Below the pieces are notes generated by a model that was not told where the DNA came from, searched no databases, and saw nothing but the letters and a program-made list of their open reading frames with translations. 64,000 bases of DNA, from the NCBI GenBank assembly GCA_949101405.1, contig CARYFM010000002.1:1-64000 (forward strand), given 5' to 3'. Both the position numbers and the translations under genes were made by a program. This document shows positions 34,511 to 44,862 of this stretch, piece after piece (position 1 is the stretch's first letter; every line of letters starts with the position of its first letter). This DNA comes from an uncultured Candidatus Saccharibacteria bacterium. GTDB taxonomy: Bacteria > Patescibacteriota > Saccharimonadia > Saccharimonadales > Saccharimonadaceae.

Positions 34511-36958
34511 ATGAAAATATCATTGAATGAGATTAAAAAATATGTTCAAATTCCTCAAAATACCTCTGATCAAGATTTAATTGATTTGATCGGTTCACGC
34601 TTGGTTGAAATTGAAGAAGTAATTGATTTAGCTCCACGATATCAAGGGTGCTATGTAGCGAAGGTGGTTAACTGCGAGCCAATTCCTGATACACATTTAC
34701 ACCTGTGTCAAATTGATGCTGGCGAACATAATAATGAGTTTAATCAGCTAGATAATGGTCTTGTTCAGGTGGTATGTGGAGCTCCAAACGTACACGCTGG
34801 TATGTTGGCAGTCTGGATTACACCTGGCAGTATTGTGCCCGAGACTTACGGTAACGAGAATTTTAAACTCAGCGTGCGTAAGTTGCGCGGTTACGAGTCT
34901 AATGGCATGTTGGCTGGCGCAGATGAACTGGGATTTGACACTGAGCATAAGGCCATTGCCGAAATCGACCCTAAAACTGCACAGCTTGGCGATGCTCTTT
35001 CTGATGTGTTTGACTTGAATGATTTAATACTGGACGTCGAGAATAAATCCCTCACTCACCGTCCCGACTGCTTCGGGCTGATTGGTTTTGCGCGCGAAGT
35101 CGCTGGGATTTTGGGCGTCAAATTTCAGGAACCGTCAGTTTTTGCTGATTTAGATAAGGCGAACCTAACGGTAAGCGGGGAAGTTAAATTAGATGTGCAA
35201 ATAACAGATGATGAACTTTGCCCACGTTATAGTTGTACTGTATTTGATTTACCCAAGAATTCTCCTAGCAAATATCTCACTTCTGAAGCTGTATTCCTAG
35301 CTAAAGCGGGCATGCGTGCCATCGACCCAATTGTCGATTTAACTAATATTTTGATGTTGCAGACAGGTCAGCCCTTGCATGCTTTTGACTACGATAAATT
35401 AGTGCAGGTCGGTGATAGCGCTACACCAAAGATCATTGTACGAGCTGCTCAAGACGGCGAAAACCTACAGCTGCTAGATGGCAAGACCATTGCCTGCACT
35501 TCGGATGATATTCTTATTACATCTAACAATGTCCCAGTGGCTTTAGCTGGAGCTATGGGCGGCAAAAACACCGAAGTTGATGTCAGTACTAAGCGTATTG
35601 TGCTAGAAAGTGCCACTTTTTCACTTTATCGTCTGCGCAAGACCCAGATGGCACATGGAATTTTCTCAGAAGCAATTACGCGGTTTACTAAAGGTCAGCC
35701 CGCTGCCATTACTCTGCCAGTTCTGGCTGAGGCCGTCCGCCAGTTAGGGGTTCAGCCTTTAGCCTCAGCAGATGATTATCCGAGCAAAACTTCAGTAAAT
35801 GTTGTAAATATTACAACATCAAGTATCAACGGGCTACTTGGCACGGATTATGATGAAAAAACAATTATTGAGACCTTAGATAATGTCGGTTTCAGGGTAA
35901 AATCAGGTGCTACCTTAGAGGTGACCGTGCCAGGATGGCGCACTGATGTCCATTTACCCGAAGACATTATAGAAGAAGTGGGACGATTGCTCGGCTATGA
36001 TAATATTGCTATGGTCTTGCCTACTAAACCACTCCTAGAGCCAGAAATTGATTCTATGGTTCGGCTCAAGCGTGAACTGCGCGAGATTTTATCTAGCCGC
36101 TTAGGCATGCATGAATTATTAACTTACTCTTTCGTACATCGTGATCTAATCGCAAAGGTTGGTAAAGACCCAGAAGATTGCTACCAGATCGTAAATTCAA
36201 TTTCACCAGATTTGCAGTGCTTCCGCTCCGAAATCGTTCCTAGTTTACTGGACAAAACGCGTGAGAACCTCAAGGCAGGGCACAAAAGTTTTACACTTTA
36301 TGAAATGAACCAGGTTGCACGAAAAAGCAGTGGCTTGACAGCCGAAAACACACCGGTCACCAAGACCCACCTAGGAATCGTGGATACCAGTGATTTCTAT
36401 ACGCTCAAAGCTAAAATCCTAGCTATGTTTGCCGAGCTGAAAATTCCGGTAGAATATGCTGCCCTTTCTAGTGAAACCGCCAAGCATCATCCTTATCTTG
36501 AGCCCAAACGCTCAGCAGAACTATTTCTGGATGGACAAAACATCGGGGCATTTGGGGAAGTTAAAACTCGGGTACTCAGCCAATTCAAACTTGAAGCACC
36601 CATCACTGCTTCTGAAATTAGCCTTGAGCAGCTTGCCACTACTCCGCGCGTACTCCAAACTCAGGTACGGCTTTCCAGGTTCCCAGCTGTAGAGCGCGAT
36701 CTCACGCTTAAAGTTTCGCACGATATGCCTTTTGGTCGTATTGCCACGGCCCTGCAGGATGGTTTGGACCAGCAGAATCTATATTATACGCTTTCACCAG
36801 TATCAATTTATCAGGCCACACCTGACGCCGATACTAAGAATCTTTCTTTCCATCTCAAATTCTCTAGCCCTAGCCAGACTTTGAACGCTTCTGAAATCTC
36901 TGCTATAATGGATAAAATTGCCAAAGATTTATCATCGGTCGGCGCAACAATTGTCTAA
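34511..36958 (+). CDS. pheT: phenylalanyl-tRNA synthetase beta subunit
   Basis: 815 aa, full length. An EMAP/OB tRNA-binding domain at ~40-150 (CEPIPDTHLHLCQIDAG), the B3/B4 editing domain, B5, a catalytic-like core (GRLLGYDNI), and a C-terminal ferredoxin-like anticodon-binding domain (SRFPAVERDLTLKV). It partners PheS. No clear Shine-Dalgarno or -10 box stands before the ATG, so it may rely on the pheS transcript. Confidence 0.96.
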   Translation: MKISLNEIKKYVQIPQNTSDQDLIDLIGSRLVEIEEVIDLAPRYQGCYVAKVVNCEPIPDTHLHLCQIDAGEHNNEFNQLDNGLVQVVCGAPNVHAGMLAVWITPGSIVPETYGNENFKLSVRKLRGYESNGMLAGADELGFDTEHKAIAEIDPKTAQLGDALSDVFDLNDLILDVENKSLTHRPDCFGLIGFAREVAGILGVKFQEPSVFADLDKANLTVSGEVKLDVQITDDELCPRYSCTVFDLPKNSPSKYLTSEAVFLAKAGMRAIDPIVDLTNILMLQTGQPLHAFDYDKLVQVGDSATPKIIVRAAQDGENLQLLDGKTIACTSDDILITSNNVPVALAGAMGGKNTEVDVSTKRIVLESATFSLYRLRKTQMAHGIFSEAITRFTKGQPAAITLPVLAEAVRQLGVQPLASADDYPSKTSVNVVNITTSSINGLLGTDYDEKTIIETLDNVGFRVKSGATLEVTVPGWRTDVHLPEDIIEEVGRLLGYDNIAMVLPTKPLLEPEIDSMVRLKRELREILSSRLGMHELLTYSFVHRDLIAKVGKDPEDCYQIVNSISPDLQCFRSEIVPSLLDKTRENLKAGHKSFTLYEMNQVARKSSGLTAENTPVTKTHLGIVDTSDFYTLKAKILAMFAELKIPVEYAALSSETAKHHPYLEPKRSAELFLDGQNIGAFGEVKTRVLSQFKLEAPITASEISLEQLATTPRVLQTQVRLSRFPAVERDLTLKVSHDMPFGRIATALQDGLDQQNLYYTLSPVSIYQATPDADTKNLSFHLKFSSPSQTLNASEISAIMDKIAKDLSSVGATIV

Positions 36959-36967
36959 AGGAGGAAA

Positions 36968-37669
36968 ATGGACGAAAAATCTATGAAAACTAGCTTGTGG
37001 CAGCGCATCGCTATCTTGGCTGCAGCTGTACTTTTGATCGGTGGCACTTTGCTAACTTACGTAATTGTAGTGTTAAATGGTTCTAGTACAGATGAGCGTG
37101 AAGATTTAGTTAACCAGCTTTCAGCAGAATACACTGCGAAAGGTAATGAAATCAATGCTTATGCTGAAAAATTATCGGAAAAGTATTTTAATGATTTTGT
37201 GGGGTACAAGTCTCAAGTGAAAGCCTATAATTCCGCCAACGCTAACGCCGCAGGTCTTGAAACCACAGATTTAAAGGTTGGCACTGGCAAAGAATTAGCA
37301 GAAGATAGTACTGATTATATGGCATACTATATTGGTTGGTGTGCTGATGGCAAAATTTTTGATTCATCTTTCAATGATACCGAGAATCCTACTAGCCTTA
37401 AATCGCCGCTCGTGGGTAGTAGTAGCATGATTGAAGGGTGGATCCAGGGCATTGTCGGAATGAAAATCGGCGGCGTACGCCAGCTAACTATCTCTGGCCC
37501 GCTGGCTTATGGTGATACCGATAAAGCCGAACAGGTTTGTGGTAAAAACGCTCCTCTCAAGTTCGTAGTCTGGATGCTAGAGCCAGATGCAGATTTAGTT
37601 AAGCTAAACCAAGAGCTAAATGATATTGATATGCAATTGCTTTATGCTATCTACGGTGGAACAATCTAA
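36968..37669 (+). CDS. membrane-anchored FKBP-type peptidyl-prolyl isomerase
   Basis: 233 aa. An anchor helix spans ~15-36, then a coiled region, and an FKBP domain at ~105-215 with YYIGWCADGKIFDSSF, MIEGWIQGIVGMKIGGVRQLTI and the closing strand PLKFVVWMLEP. It would speed proline isomerisation in exported proteins outside the membrane. AAAGGAGG precedes the ATG; the TrxB-like gene follows with no gap, so the two are co-translated. Confidence 0.9.
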   Translation: MDEKSMKTSLWQRIAILAAAVLLIGGTLLTYVIVVLNGSSTDEREDLVNQLSAEYTAKGNEINAYAEKLSEKYFNDFVGYKSQVKAYNSANANAAGLETTDLKVGTGKELAEDSTDYMAYYIGWCADGKIFDSSFNDTENPTSLKSPLVGSSSMIEGWIQGIVGMKIGGVRQLTISGPLAYGDTDKAEQVCGKNAPLKFVVWMLEPDADLVKLNQELNDIDMQLLYAIYGGTI

Positions 37670-38713
37670 ATGATGGATGTGGCGATTGTTGGCGGTGGAC
37701 CAGCTGCTCTGACCGCTGCTTTGTATCTAGCGCGCGCTGGTCGCAGCGTTACAGTGATCGAGCGCCGAGCCTTTGGCGGGGAATTGAACCAAACTGCCAA
37801 AATCGCTAATTATCCAGGGTACGAAGGCAGCGGCGCTAGTTTGGCTGAGCAGTTTCGCCATCAAGCCGAAGCTGCTGGTGCTAAGTTAGTGTATGGTGAA
37901 TGTCGGCAGATTCAGACCTTGTCAGCAGATTCTTTGGATGCACGCAGAGTAGAAATGAGTAAACCTGGTGATAGTGATTCAATATCTGCTCCTGCTGTGG
38001 GCAAAGAATCAGTATCTGATGCGGACAGAGGCCATTTTGTTAACGCTACCACTGGCGGGTTTGTCCTCACGGTTGACGATGAACCGCTCCGCGCCCGTGT
38101 GGTGCTCGTCGCCACGGGCTCTGCACCCAAAACACTTGGTTTCGAGATTCAACCACCGGTATCATATTGTGCGCTTTGCGATGGCGACTTCGCCAAAGGC
38201 AAGCATGTCGCTGTGCTGGGCGGCGGCAACGCCGCCGCCCAAGAGGCGCTCTATCTCGCGCCCCTCGTGCAAGATCTTGATTTGATTACTCATTCTGCCC
38301 TCAAGGCTGATAGTGTGCTGAGGCGCGAGCTAGAGCGCCAGCCAAACATTACCATCCGCGAAAATCTCGAGCCAGTGCGTGAATTGCTTGACACCTATGA
38401 TTATGTTTTTGTCTTCATTGGTAAAAAACCATCTACAGAATGTCTCCAAGGACTAGATATTAAAACTCTTGTAAGCAAACAGACTAAGTTATTGCAACTC
38501 GAAATTACCAAAGAGTTGGAGCTTTTTGATGACGATGGGTTTGTGCTGACTGGCGTAGCTAAAGGTAGCCAGCCTCATGAAACGGCAGTATCAGGTATTT
38601 TTGCCGCTGGTGATGTGCGTTCGGGGATGCTGCGCCAGGTTGTAACTGCCGCTGGCGATGGAGCTGCTGCTGCCACAGAGATTAATCATTTTTTACAGAA
38701 ATCCCTAAATTAG
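37670..38713 (+). CDS. thioredoxin reductase-like flavoprotein
   Basis: 347 aa. FAD-binding GGGPAALTAALYLARAG, the redox-active CALCDGDF (C-x-x-C), the NAD(P)-binding GGGNAAAQEALYL, and C-terminal GIFAAGDVRSGMLRQVVTAAGDGA. It transfers electrons from NAD(P)H to thioredoxin-like partners; the DsbA-like protein and rubrerythrin of this window are possible ends of such a chain. An insertion of ~43 residues (between YGECRQI and FVLTVDDE) carries an inverted repeat at 37928-38010. Confidence 0.93.
   Translation: MMDVAIVGGGPAALTAALYLARAGRSVTVIERRAFGGELNQTAKIANYPGYEGSGASLAEQFRHQAEAAGAKLVYGECRQIQTLSADSLDARRVEMSKPGDSDSISAPAVGKESVSDADRGHFVNATTGGFVLTVDDEPLRARVVLVATGSAPKTLGFEIQPPVSYCALCDGDFAKGKHVAVLGGGNAAAQEALYLAPLVQDLDLITHSALKADSVLRRELERQPNITIRENLEPVRELLDTYDYVFVFIGKKPSTECLQGLDIKTLVSKQTKLLQLEITKELELFDDDGFVLTGVAKGSQPHETAVSGIFAAGDVRSGMLRQVVTAAGDGAAAATEINHFLQKSLN
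37928..38010. repeat. possible palindromic insertion inside the trxB-like gene
   Basis: GATTCTTTG (37928-37936) and CAAAGAATC (38002-38010) bracket an in-frame, low-complexity insert (SLDARR...VGKES) absent from usual TrxB sequences. CACGCAG and CTGCTGTG extend the pairing with a bulge. The inner hairpins are weak, so this would be a decayed member of the family seen in iscS and mnmA. Confidence 0.45.
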
Positions 38714-38755
38714 GGCTTTAGATATTGCAAAATACTCAGTAAAACATAACCGTCA

Positions 38756-38784
38756 TTGACAAATTATATAATCTGTGCTACAAT
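38756..38784 (+). promoter_or_regulatory. near-consensus promoter of orphan gene 38881
   Basis: TTGACA (38756-38761), 17 bp, TACAAT (38779-38784). A ~90-nt leader with GGACT/AGTCC follows, then GGGAGGG before the ATG. Confidence 0.8.
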
Positions 38785-38880
38785 GGTAGTAGGGACTAGA
38801 TTTATGGCAGTCCGTATACATTAATATATTGAGAATTACTGTAACTAGAATATATCAAAAACAGCAAGGGAGGGTTGCGT

Positions 38881-39891
38881 ATGTTTACACACTTTAATTT
38901 TTGGTATGTTATCGCTCCGAGCGGAGCGATTGTAACCGCTTTAGTTGGTTACAATCGCAGTCATCGTTATGGCAAACACTATGTGCGTTTGGAGCGGCAT
39001 AACGTTTGGTTGAACAAAACTTTGGCCGTATTCTTTGCTATTCTGGTCTGCGTATTGATTTTTATTGAGTCGCATCTCGGAATGGTGGAGCTTTTTATGG
39101 TTAGAGCATCCGATGATTTATCATTTTTCTTTGGTGCTGCAGCCGTAGTTTGCGCTCCGATTATGGTTTCGGCACTCTATAGTGTAGGACTGTTCTACTT
39201 AGCGCGCCGCTGCGCACGTATTGGTGCCAAAAAGGTATATCGTTGCCCTATCCATAGGCGGTTAACCGTTAACGGACGAGAGAGGCTCATTATCAAGGCT
39301 TCAGATTTAGCAAAGATACTAATTGAGGCACTTGTGGATGACCCCAAACAGCGGCGCTTGTTGAAGACTGAAGTCGATAGACAGAGCAAATTAGCGTCAT
39401 TCACACAGCATAATACCAAAGCTGAAGAAACTCCAGCCACAAAATTAGTAGAGTTTCCAGCACACTCGGCTTCATCAGGTAAGCTGGTGGAATTTGAGTT
39501 TTGTGATGCTAGTGGCGCGTGGCACAAAATTATGGCACCAGCTAACTGTGTGGCCAACTTGCAAGCAAGTGTCATTTCCTATAAACGTGCATTAAGTAAT
39601 GCCTGGAAAGTGGTGCAACTTTCTGCTAGCGAGGCTCAAGCCATACCTGGTTTACCAGAGTACGAGCATACTAGTTTGGCCGCCCAAAAACCTACTGCTA
39701 TGGAGCAATTACAGGCAGCATTGGAAGACCTGAGTCCCGAGGATCGACAACTGGTGGAAGAGGCGGTCGCTATGCGACCGGGGTTATTCGAAAAAGCAGA
39801 CAATGATGACGCGTATTTGCGTATTCAGTTAGTTGGCAAAGGTGAGCAGCGCCATGTGCGCATAGGTGGTATCAGTTACAGTAGTTCGTAA
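38881..39891 (+). CDS. orphan membrane protein
   Basis: 336 aa from ATG 38881 (GGGAGGG upstream; a TTG two codons earlier is unlikely). Three hydrophobic segments lie near the N-terminus (~5-24, ~42-62 and ~80-105), then a basic loop and a long soluble part with VEFPAHSASSGKLVEFEFCDASG and a helical ELQAALEDLSPEDRQLVEEA-type region. No family recognised. Codons 11-26 contain two nested perfect palindromes (38911-38957) that could fold in the mRNA just after the start. Confidence 0.7.
   Translation: MFTHFNFWYVIAPSGAIVTALVGYNRSHRYGKHYVRLERHNVWLNKTLAVFFAILVCVLIFIESHLGMVELFMVRASDDLSFFFGAAAVVCAPIMVSALYSVGLFYLARRCARIGAKKVYRCPIHRRLTVNGRERLIIKASDLAKILIEALVDDPKQRRLLKTEVDRQSKLASFTQHNTKAEETPATKLVEFPAHSASSGKLVEFEFCDASGAWHKIMAPANCVANLQASVISYKRALSNAWKVVQLSASEAQAIPGLPEYEHTSLAAQKPTAMEQLQAALEDLSPEDRQLVEEAVAMRPGLFEKADNDDAYLRIQLVGKGEQRHVRIGGISYSSS
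38911..38957. repeat. overlapping palindromes in the start of gene 38881
   Basis: ATCGCTCCGAGCGGAGCGAT (38911-38930) is a perfect 20-bp palindrome. CGATTGTAACC (38927-38937) and GGTTACAATCG (38947-38957) form an 11-bp stem that shares CGAT with it. Only one can fold at a time. Confidence 0.65.
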
Positions 39892-39894
39892 AAA

Positions 39895-39927
39895 GAGTCC
39901 TGCCATGGTAACGTGGCGGGATTTTTT
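39895..39927 (+). terminator. terminator of orphan gene 38881
   Basis: AGTCCTGCCA...TGGCGGGAT followed by TTTTTT, right after the stop codon. Confidence 0.85.
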
Positions 39928-39966
39928 ATGGATGTAACGCCCAACCTATTATGTTACAATAAAACC

Positions 39967-41424
39967 ATGCAGGAGAGTTTTTATTTCTACGACCTAGAAA
40001 CCTCGGGTTTAAATCCGCGGATGGATCGTATTATGCAATTTGCTGGACAGCGTACAGATGCGGAGTTTAATCCGATTGGTGAACCAGCAAATATTTTAGT
40101 AGAACTTTCTGATGACACTTTACCTAGCCCTGGAGCCATCATGGTGACAGGGATTACGCCTCAATCTACAAAGCAAGATGGTTTGACCGAACGCGAATTT
40201 TGTCAGTTTTTTATCCATGAAGTAGCTACGCCTGGTACTACTATTCTTGGCTATAATTCTGTACGTTTTGATGATGAATTTATTCGCGCAACTTTGTGGC
40301 GGAATTTTTATGATGCTTATGAATGGCAGTGGAAAGATGGACGTAGCCGTTGGGATATGCTAGATGTGGTACGACTCACTCGAGCGCTTCGCCCTGAAGG
40401 AATTGAGTGGCCCTTGACTCCAGATGGCAAAGCCACTAACCGCTTAGAGTTGCTGACTAAGCTAAATGGAATTTCGCATGAGCACGCGCATGATGCCTTG
40501 GCAGATGTGGTGGCATTGATTGAGGTGACTAAACTCGTCAAACAAAAACAGCCTCAGCTTTTTAATTATCTCTATAATTTACGCAACAAGCGTGCCGTAC
40601 AACGCTTAGTGAATTTGCAAAATCCGCAGCCATTCATATACGCTTCAGGACGCTACCCCTCTCAGTTTGATAAAACTACCGTGGCTTTTCCGTTTGCTAG
40701 CGCCAAAAATGACAATGTTCTAGTGTTTGATTTGCGTTATAATCTAGAAGAGATATTGCAAGCGGAGCAGGATGGCACTTATATTGAAAAATATGGCAAT
40801 CATTGGCAGAAAGCTAACCCCAAAAAGGCCAAAATTGATTTTTGCCCAATTGTCAAAACTTTGCAATATAATCATTGCCCGGCAGTTGCGCCTATTGGTG
40901 TACTGGAAAAAGATGATGGCTGGAATAAGATCAAGCTCGCTAAAGAACAGATTGATGAAAATCTACAATGCTTGCAGAAACACCCAGAATTTACGGAACG
41001 CGTACAAAAAATCATTGATAGTCGCCCCGAGTTTCCGCCCGCAGTAGACCCAGAATCGGCGCTTTATGATGGGTTTATTGATGATTGCGATCGTAAGCTT
41101 TGCGAGGTGGTGCGTAATAATGGCGCTGAGGATTTAGCGGATTTTCAGCCACCGTTCAGTGATGAACGTTTGCCGGATTTATTATTGCACTATAAAGCGA
41201 AGAATTTCCCTGAATGTCTAGCGGCAAACGAAGTGGAACAATGGGAAAAATATCGCATTGCGCGCCTTAGTCGTCAAGCGCCTAAGTTTATGGCTGAGCT
41301 TACCAATATCCAAAAAGATCTTGCCGCTGACAGACCCTGGGCGGGCAAAACAGTGGAGGATTGCGCCTATCTAGTAGAAGAACTGATGCTGTGGTATGAA
41401 AGTCTGCAACCAGGTGACTATTGA
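39967..41424 (+). CDS. sbcB: exodeoxyribonuclease I
   Basis: 485 aa from ATG 39967 (TACAAT 6 nt upstream). DEDDh exonuclease motifs: FYDLETSGLNP, GYNSVRFDDEFIR and HDALADVVA. The SH3-like and C-terminal extended domains of ExoI follow. It degrades single-stranded DNA 3'-5' and aids recombination and mismatch repair. It is best known from gammaproteobacteria; its presence in this lineage may reflect old transfer or a CPR-specific set. Confidence 0.93.
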   Translation: MQESFYFYDLETSGLNPRMDRIMQFAGQRTDAEFNPIGEPANILVELSDDTLPSPGAIMVTGITPQSTKQDGLTEREFCQFFIHEVATPGTTILGYNSVRFDDEFIRATLWRNFYDAYEWQWKDGRSRWDMLDVVRLTRALRPEGIEWPLTPDGKATNRLELLTKLNGISHEHAHDALADVVALIEVTKLVKQKQPQLFNYLYNLRNKRAVQRLVNLQNPQPFIYASGRYPSQFDKTTVAFPFASAKNDNVLVFDLRYNLEEILQAEQDGTYIEKYGNHWQKANPKKAKIDFCPIVKTLQYNHCPAVAPIGVLEKDDGWNKIKLAKEQIDENLQCLQKHPEFTERVQKIIDSRPEFPPAVDPESALYDGFIDDCDRKLCEVVRNNGAEDLADFQPPFSDERLPDLLLHYKAKNFPECLAANEVEQWEKYRIARLSRQAPKFMAELTNIQKDLAADRPWAGKTVEDCAYLVEELMLWYESLQPGDY

Positions 41425-41458
41425 TAAAACCTATATTTTGCTATATAATATACAGTCA

Positions 41459-44341
41459 ATGAATGATAACTATATCAAAGTCCGCGGTGCGCGGCAACAC
41501 AATCTGAAAGATCTGGATGTTGATATTCCGCGTGACAAACTAGTAGTGATTACTGGCTTATCTGGTAGTGGTAAGTCTAGTTTGGCTTTTGACACGATTT
41601 ATGCTGAAGGGCAGCGTCGCTATGTAGAGAGCCTCTCTAGTTATGCTCGGATGTTCCTTGGAGTGATGGATAAACCAGACGTAGATAGTATTACTGGGCT
41701 TTCCCCAGCGATTTCAATCGACCAGAAGTCAACTAGTCGTAACCCACGTTCTACCGTAGCTACAGTTACTGAAGTTTACGACTATCTGCGTCTTTTGTTT
41801 GCTCGTGTGGGCGTTCCGCATTGTCCAATTTGTCACCGTGAGGTTTCGCGTCGCAGCGTGGAGGATATTATAAATGAAGTAATGAAACTCCCTCTAGGCA
41901 GTAAATTGATGCTACTAGCACCAATTGTGAGTCAGAAAAAGGGTAGTTTTCAACATGTTTCTGAACAATATCAAGCTAAGGGCTTCTCGCGGGTGCGTAT
42001 TGACGGAATTGTTTATGCTTTAGACGAATTTCCAGAACTAAATAAAAACGACCGTCATGATATTGAGATCGTGGTAGATCGTTTCATCCTTTCGCCAGAT
42101 TTGCTCAGTCGTATTTCCAGTTCAATTGAACAAGCTTTAGAATTGGGTCAGGGAATTATTAAATTGCTCAAAATCAATGATAATTCTACTACCGTTGAGG
42201 GTAAAAAAATTAGCGAAGACGACACGGAAGTGCTTACTTACTCTCAACGCTATGCCTGTGAACTTCATCCTGACGAATTAATCCCTGAACTGGAGCCTCG
42301 CCTTTTCTCCTTCAACGCTCCTCAAGGCGCTTGCCCTACTTGTACTGGTCTAGGCACACGTATGGAAATTGACCCCAGTTTGGTACTGAATCCTAATCTC
42401 ACCATTGCTGAGGGCGGCATTCGCCCTTTCAACCGCATTAATCAAGAATCTTGGTGGCTCAAGCGCCTCTCGGCTGTGGGTGAAAAGCATGGCTTCTCTA
42501 TTCATGTACCAATCCATGATTTGTCTGAAGACGCCATTCAAAAGATTCTTTATGGTACTGGTGATGAGAAATATAAAGTTGCTGTGGGTGGTCACGGCAA
42601 ATGGGGCGACGGTGCCACTTACCAATCTACTTACGAAGGCGTAATCCCCACCCTGGAACGGCGCCATCGCGAATCTGAGTCGGACTTTGTTAAGAAGGAT
42701 ATTGAACGGTTTATGCGGGTGCATGAATGTCAGACTTGCCACGGCGCTCGTCTTAAGCCTGCTGTGCTGGCTGTGACCGTCCATGGCTTAAGTATTGTAG
42801 ACATGTGCAATTTAGATGTAGATGCTACCCTTGAAGTCCTAAATGGCGATCTAGAATTCTCTGAAAGCGAAGCGATGATTGCTGGACCAATTCTCAAGGA
42901 AATTCGCGAACGGGTTCAGTTTATGCAAGATGTGGGCTTGGGTTATCTAGAGCTTGGTCGGGCTGCGAATACTCTCTCTGGTGGTGAGGCTCAGCGTATT
43001 CGTCTGGCTACACAAATTGGCTCTGGTCTCCAAGGTGTGCTTTATGTGCTAGATGAGCCTAGCATTGGCTTACACCAGCGTGACAATGATAAATTAATCG
43101 CTACGCTTAAACACTTGCGCGATCTTAAAAATACCGTCCTAGTGGTTGAGCACGATGAAGACACTATGCGTGAGTCAGATTATATCATTGATATTGGTCC
43201 TGGTGCAGGTAAAAACGGTGGTCGTCTAATAGCGGCTGGCACTCCGGATGAGGTTGCGGCAAACGACGACTCTGTTACCGGCAAATATCTTTCTGGCAAA
43301 CTAACCATTCCAGTCCCCAAGAAACGGCGCACGCCTAAAAAAGATCAAGAATTAGTGGTTGTGGGTGCTCGTGAGAATAATCTCAAAAATATCGATGTGC
43401 ATTTTCCGTTAGGTGTGATGACTGTGGTCTCGGGTGTATCTGGTAGTGGTAAATCTACTCTTGTGAATGACATTCTTGCTAATGAATTGTTGGCACGCTT
43501 ACACCGTGCGCAAACTGTACCAGGAGCACACGATAAAATTGAAGGAATCAAATATCTAGATAAGGCTATCGTGATTGACCAATCTCCAATTGGCCGTACG
43601 CCACGGTCTAATGCTGCTACTTACACTGGCGTCTTTAATCAAATTCGTGAGCTTTTTGCCAAACAGCCCGAAGCGGAATTACGTGGCTACAAAGCTGGGC
43701 GATTTAGTTTTAATGTAAAAGGTGGTAGGTGTGAAACTTGCCAGGGTGATGGTGTAAATAAAATTGAGATGCATTTCTTGCCAGATGTTTACGTCACCTG
43801 TCCAACTTGTCATGGTAAACGTTATAATCGTGAGGCTCTGGAGGTTAAATATAAAGGTAAAGATATTGCCGAAGTTCTAGATATGACTATTGATGAAGCC
43901 GTAGAGTTTTTTGCTAATATCCCCGCTATTGCACCAAAACTCAAAACTATTCAGGAAGTAGGCTTAGGCTATATCAAATTAGGTCAGCCTGCAACAACAT
44001 TTTCTGGTGGTGAAGCACAGCGCATTAAACTCGCTACGGAACTTTCACGTCGCAGTACCGGCAAAACTCTCTATATCCTCGACGAGCCTACTACCGGCCT
44101 ACATACAGATGACGTTCGTCGCTTGCTCGAGATTCTCGGACGGTTAGTAGATGGTGGTAACTCGATGATTATCATCGAACACAATCTGCACGTAATTAAA
44201 TGTGCCGACTGGATTATTGATATGGGACCCGAAGGTGGTCTACATGGTGGGGAAGTGATGGCCGAAGGCACACCAGAACAACTAGCCAAACGCTCCGATA
44301 CTCCGACAGGGAAATACCTCAAAGAGACTCTGGGACTATAA
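41459..44341 (+). CDS. uvrA: UvrABC system protein A
   Basis: 960 aa from ATG 41459; TATAAT lies 9 nt upstream. Two ABC ATPase modules with Walker [13 protein letters not shown] and [10 protein letters not shown] and signature [12 protein letters not shown] and [12 protein letters not shown]. Zinc fingers [15 protein letters not shown]...CPTC and CETCQGDG...CPTCHG. It recognises bulky DNA lesions and loads UvrB. Two hairpins follow the stop codon. Confidence 0.98.
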   Translation: MNDNYIKVRGARQHNLKDLDVDIPRDKLVVITGLSGSGKSSLAFDTIYAEGQRRYVESLSSYARMFLGVMDKPDVDSITGLSPAISIDQKSTSRNPRSTVATVTEVYDYLRLLFARVGVPHCPICHREVSRRSVEDIINEVMKLPLGSKLMLLAPIVSQKKGSFQHVSEQYQAKGFSRVRIDGIVYALDEFPELNKNDRHDIEIVVDRFILSPDLLSRISSSIEQALELGQGIIKLLKINDNSTTVEGKKISEDDTEVLTYSQRYACELHPDELIPELEPRLFSFNAPQGACPTCTGLGTRMEIDPSLVLNPNLTIAEGGIRPFNRINQESWWLKRLSAVGEKHGFSIHVPIHDLSEDAIQKILYGTGDEKYKVAVGGHGKWGDGATYQSTYEGVIPTLERRHRESESDFVKKDIERFMRVHECQTCHGARLKPAVLAVTVHGLSIVDMCNLDVDATLEVLNGDLEFSESEAMIAGPILKEIRERVQFMQDVGLGYLELGRAANTLSGGEAQRIRLATQIGSGLQGVLYVLDEPSIGLHQRDNDKLIATLKHLRDLKNTVLVVEHDEDTMRESDYIIDIGPGAGKNGGRLIAAGTPDEVAANDDSVTGKYLSGKLTIPVPKKRRTPKKDQELVVVGARENNLKNIDVHFPLGVMTVVSGVSGSGKSTLVNDILANELLARLHRAQTVPGAHDKIEGIKYLDKAIVIDQSPIGRTPRSNAATYTGVFNQIRELFAKQPEAELRGYKAGRFSFNVKGGRCETCQGDGVNKIEMHFLPDVYVTCPTCHGKRYNREALEVKYKGKDIAEVLDMTIDEAVEFFANIPAIAPKLKTIQEVGLGYIKLGQPATTFSGGEAQRIKLATELSRRSTGKTLYILDEPTTGLHTDDVRRLLEILGRLVDGGNSMIIIEHNLHVIKCADWIIDMGPEGGLHGGEVMAEGTPEQLAKRSDTPTGKYLKETLGL

Positions 44342-44342
44342 C

Positions 44343-44430
44343 TAAACCTATACTACTAGTACAGGTTTGAGAAATCTCTACCCCTGTTAGTTTTTAACAA
44401 AACCTATACCACTGATATAGGTTTAGGGGT
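44343..44430. terminator. tandem hairpins between uvrA and a MerR gene
   Basis: AAACCTATAC/GTACAGGTTT and AAACCTATA/TATAGGTTT are consecutive near-identical hairpins, and CCCCTG/AGGGG can close them in one larger fold. They separate convergent genes and may stop transcription from both sides, though T-runs are short. Confidence 0.5.
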
Positions 44431-44796
44431 TCAGGCTTTTGGAACTTGCTCCCAGAGTTCAATTTTGCGTTCTATAACATCAATGTTTTCTTGTAAATCT
44501 TTGATTTGCTCCCACTGCTGACGTCGGCGAGTTTCCAAGATAGCCTTACACTCGGCAATTTTTCCGGATTGTTCCAGACGGGCATATTGTTTGAGCTCAC
44601 GGATTGTCATACCACTCCGATTTAAGAAATATAGTGTCCGCACTAACTCTAGCTGCTCTGGATTCAATATGCGATAATGGTTGCGCTGGCGTTTGACACC
44701 AGTGACTGCGCCATGATTGATGAGTTTACGTACGAAGGGTTTTGGTGCTCCTAATATGTTGCAAACCTCTCCAATCGTATAATTTTCTTTATCCAT
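44431..44796 (-). CDS. MerR-type transcriptional regulator
   Basis: 121 aa from the ATG at 44796, 6 nt after TATAAT (44803-44808); the ATG at 44802 would abut the -10 box. N-terminal winged helix YTIGEVCNILGAPKPFVRKLINHG and NHYRILNPEQLELVRTLYFLNRSGMTIRELKQY, then a coiled-coil dimerisation helix. There is no metal- or drug-binding domain. It lies downstream of, and in the same direction as, the left arm of the invertible switch, so it might influence the surface genes; that is inference. Confidence 0.88.
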   Translation of the reverse strand: MDKENYTIGEVCNILGAPKPFVRKLINHGAVTGVKRQRNHYRILNPEQLELVRTLYFLNRSGMTIRELKQYARLEQSGKIAECKAILETRRRQQWEQIKDLQENIDVIERKIELWEQVPKA

Positions 44797-44815
44797 AATC
44801 ATATTATAACAGAAA

Positions 44816-44847
44816 ATTCCCCCACTCCTGCGAGAGAATGGGGGAAT
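44816..44847 (-). terminator. terminator of the left surface-protein gene
   Basis: Minus strand ATTCCCCCATTC...GAGTGGGGGAAT followed by TTTTC, 15 nt after the stop codon. Confidence 0.85.
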
Positions 44848-44862
44848 CTAGCAAAAGCTTAA

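Noticed and set aside
38218..38241. GC-rich perfect hairpin in the trxB-like gene as another inserted element
   Set aside because: It encodes the conserved nucleotide-binding GGGNAAA motif; the palindrome follows from glycine and alanine codons.
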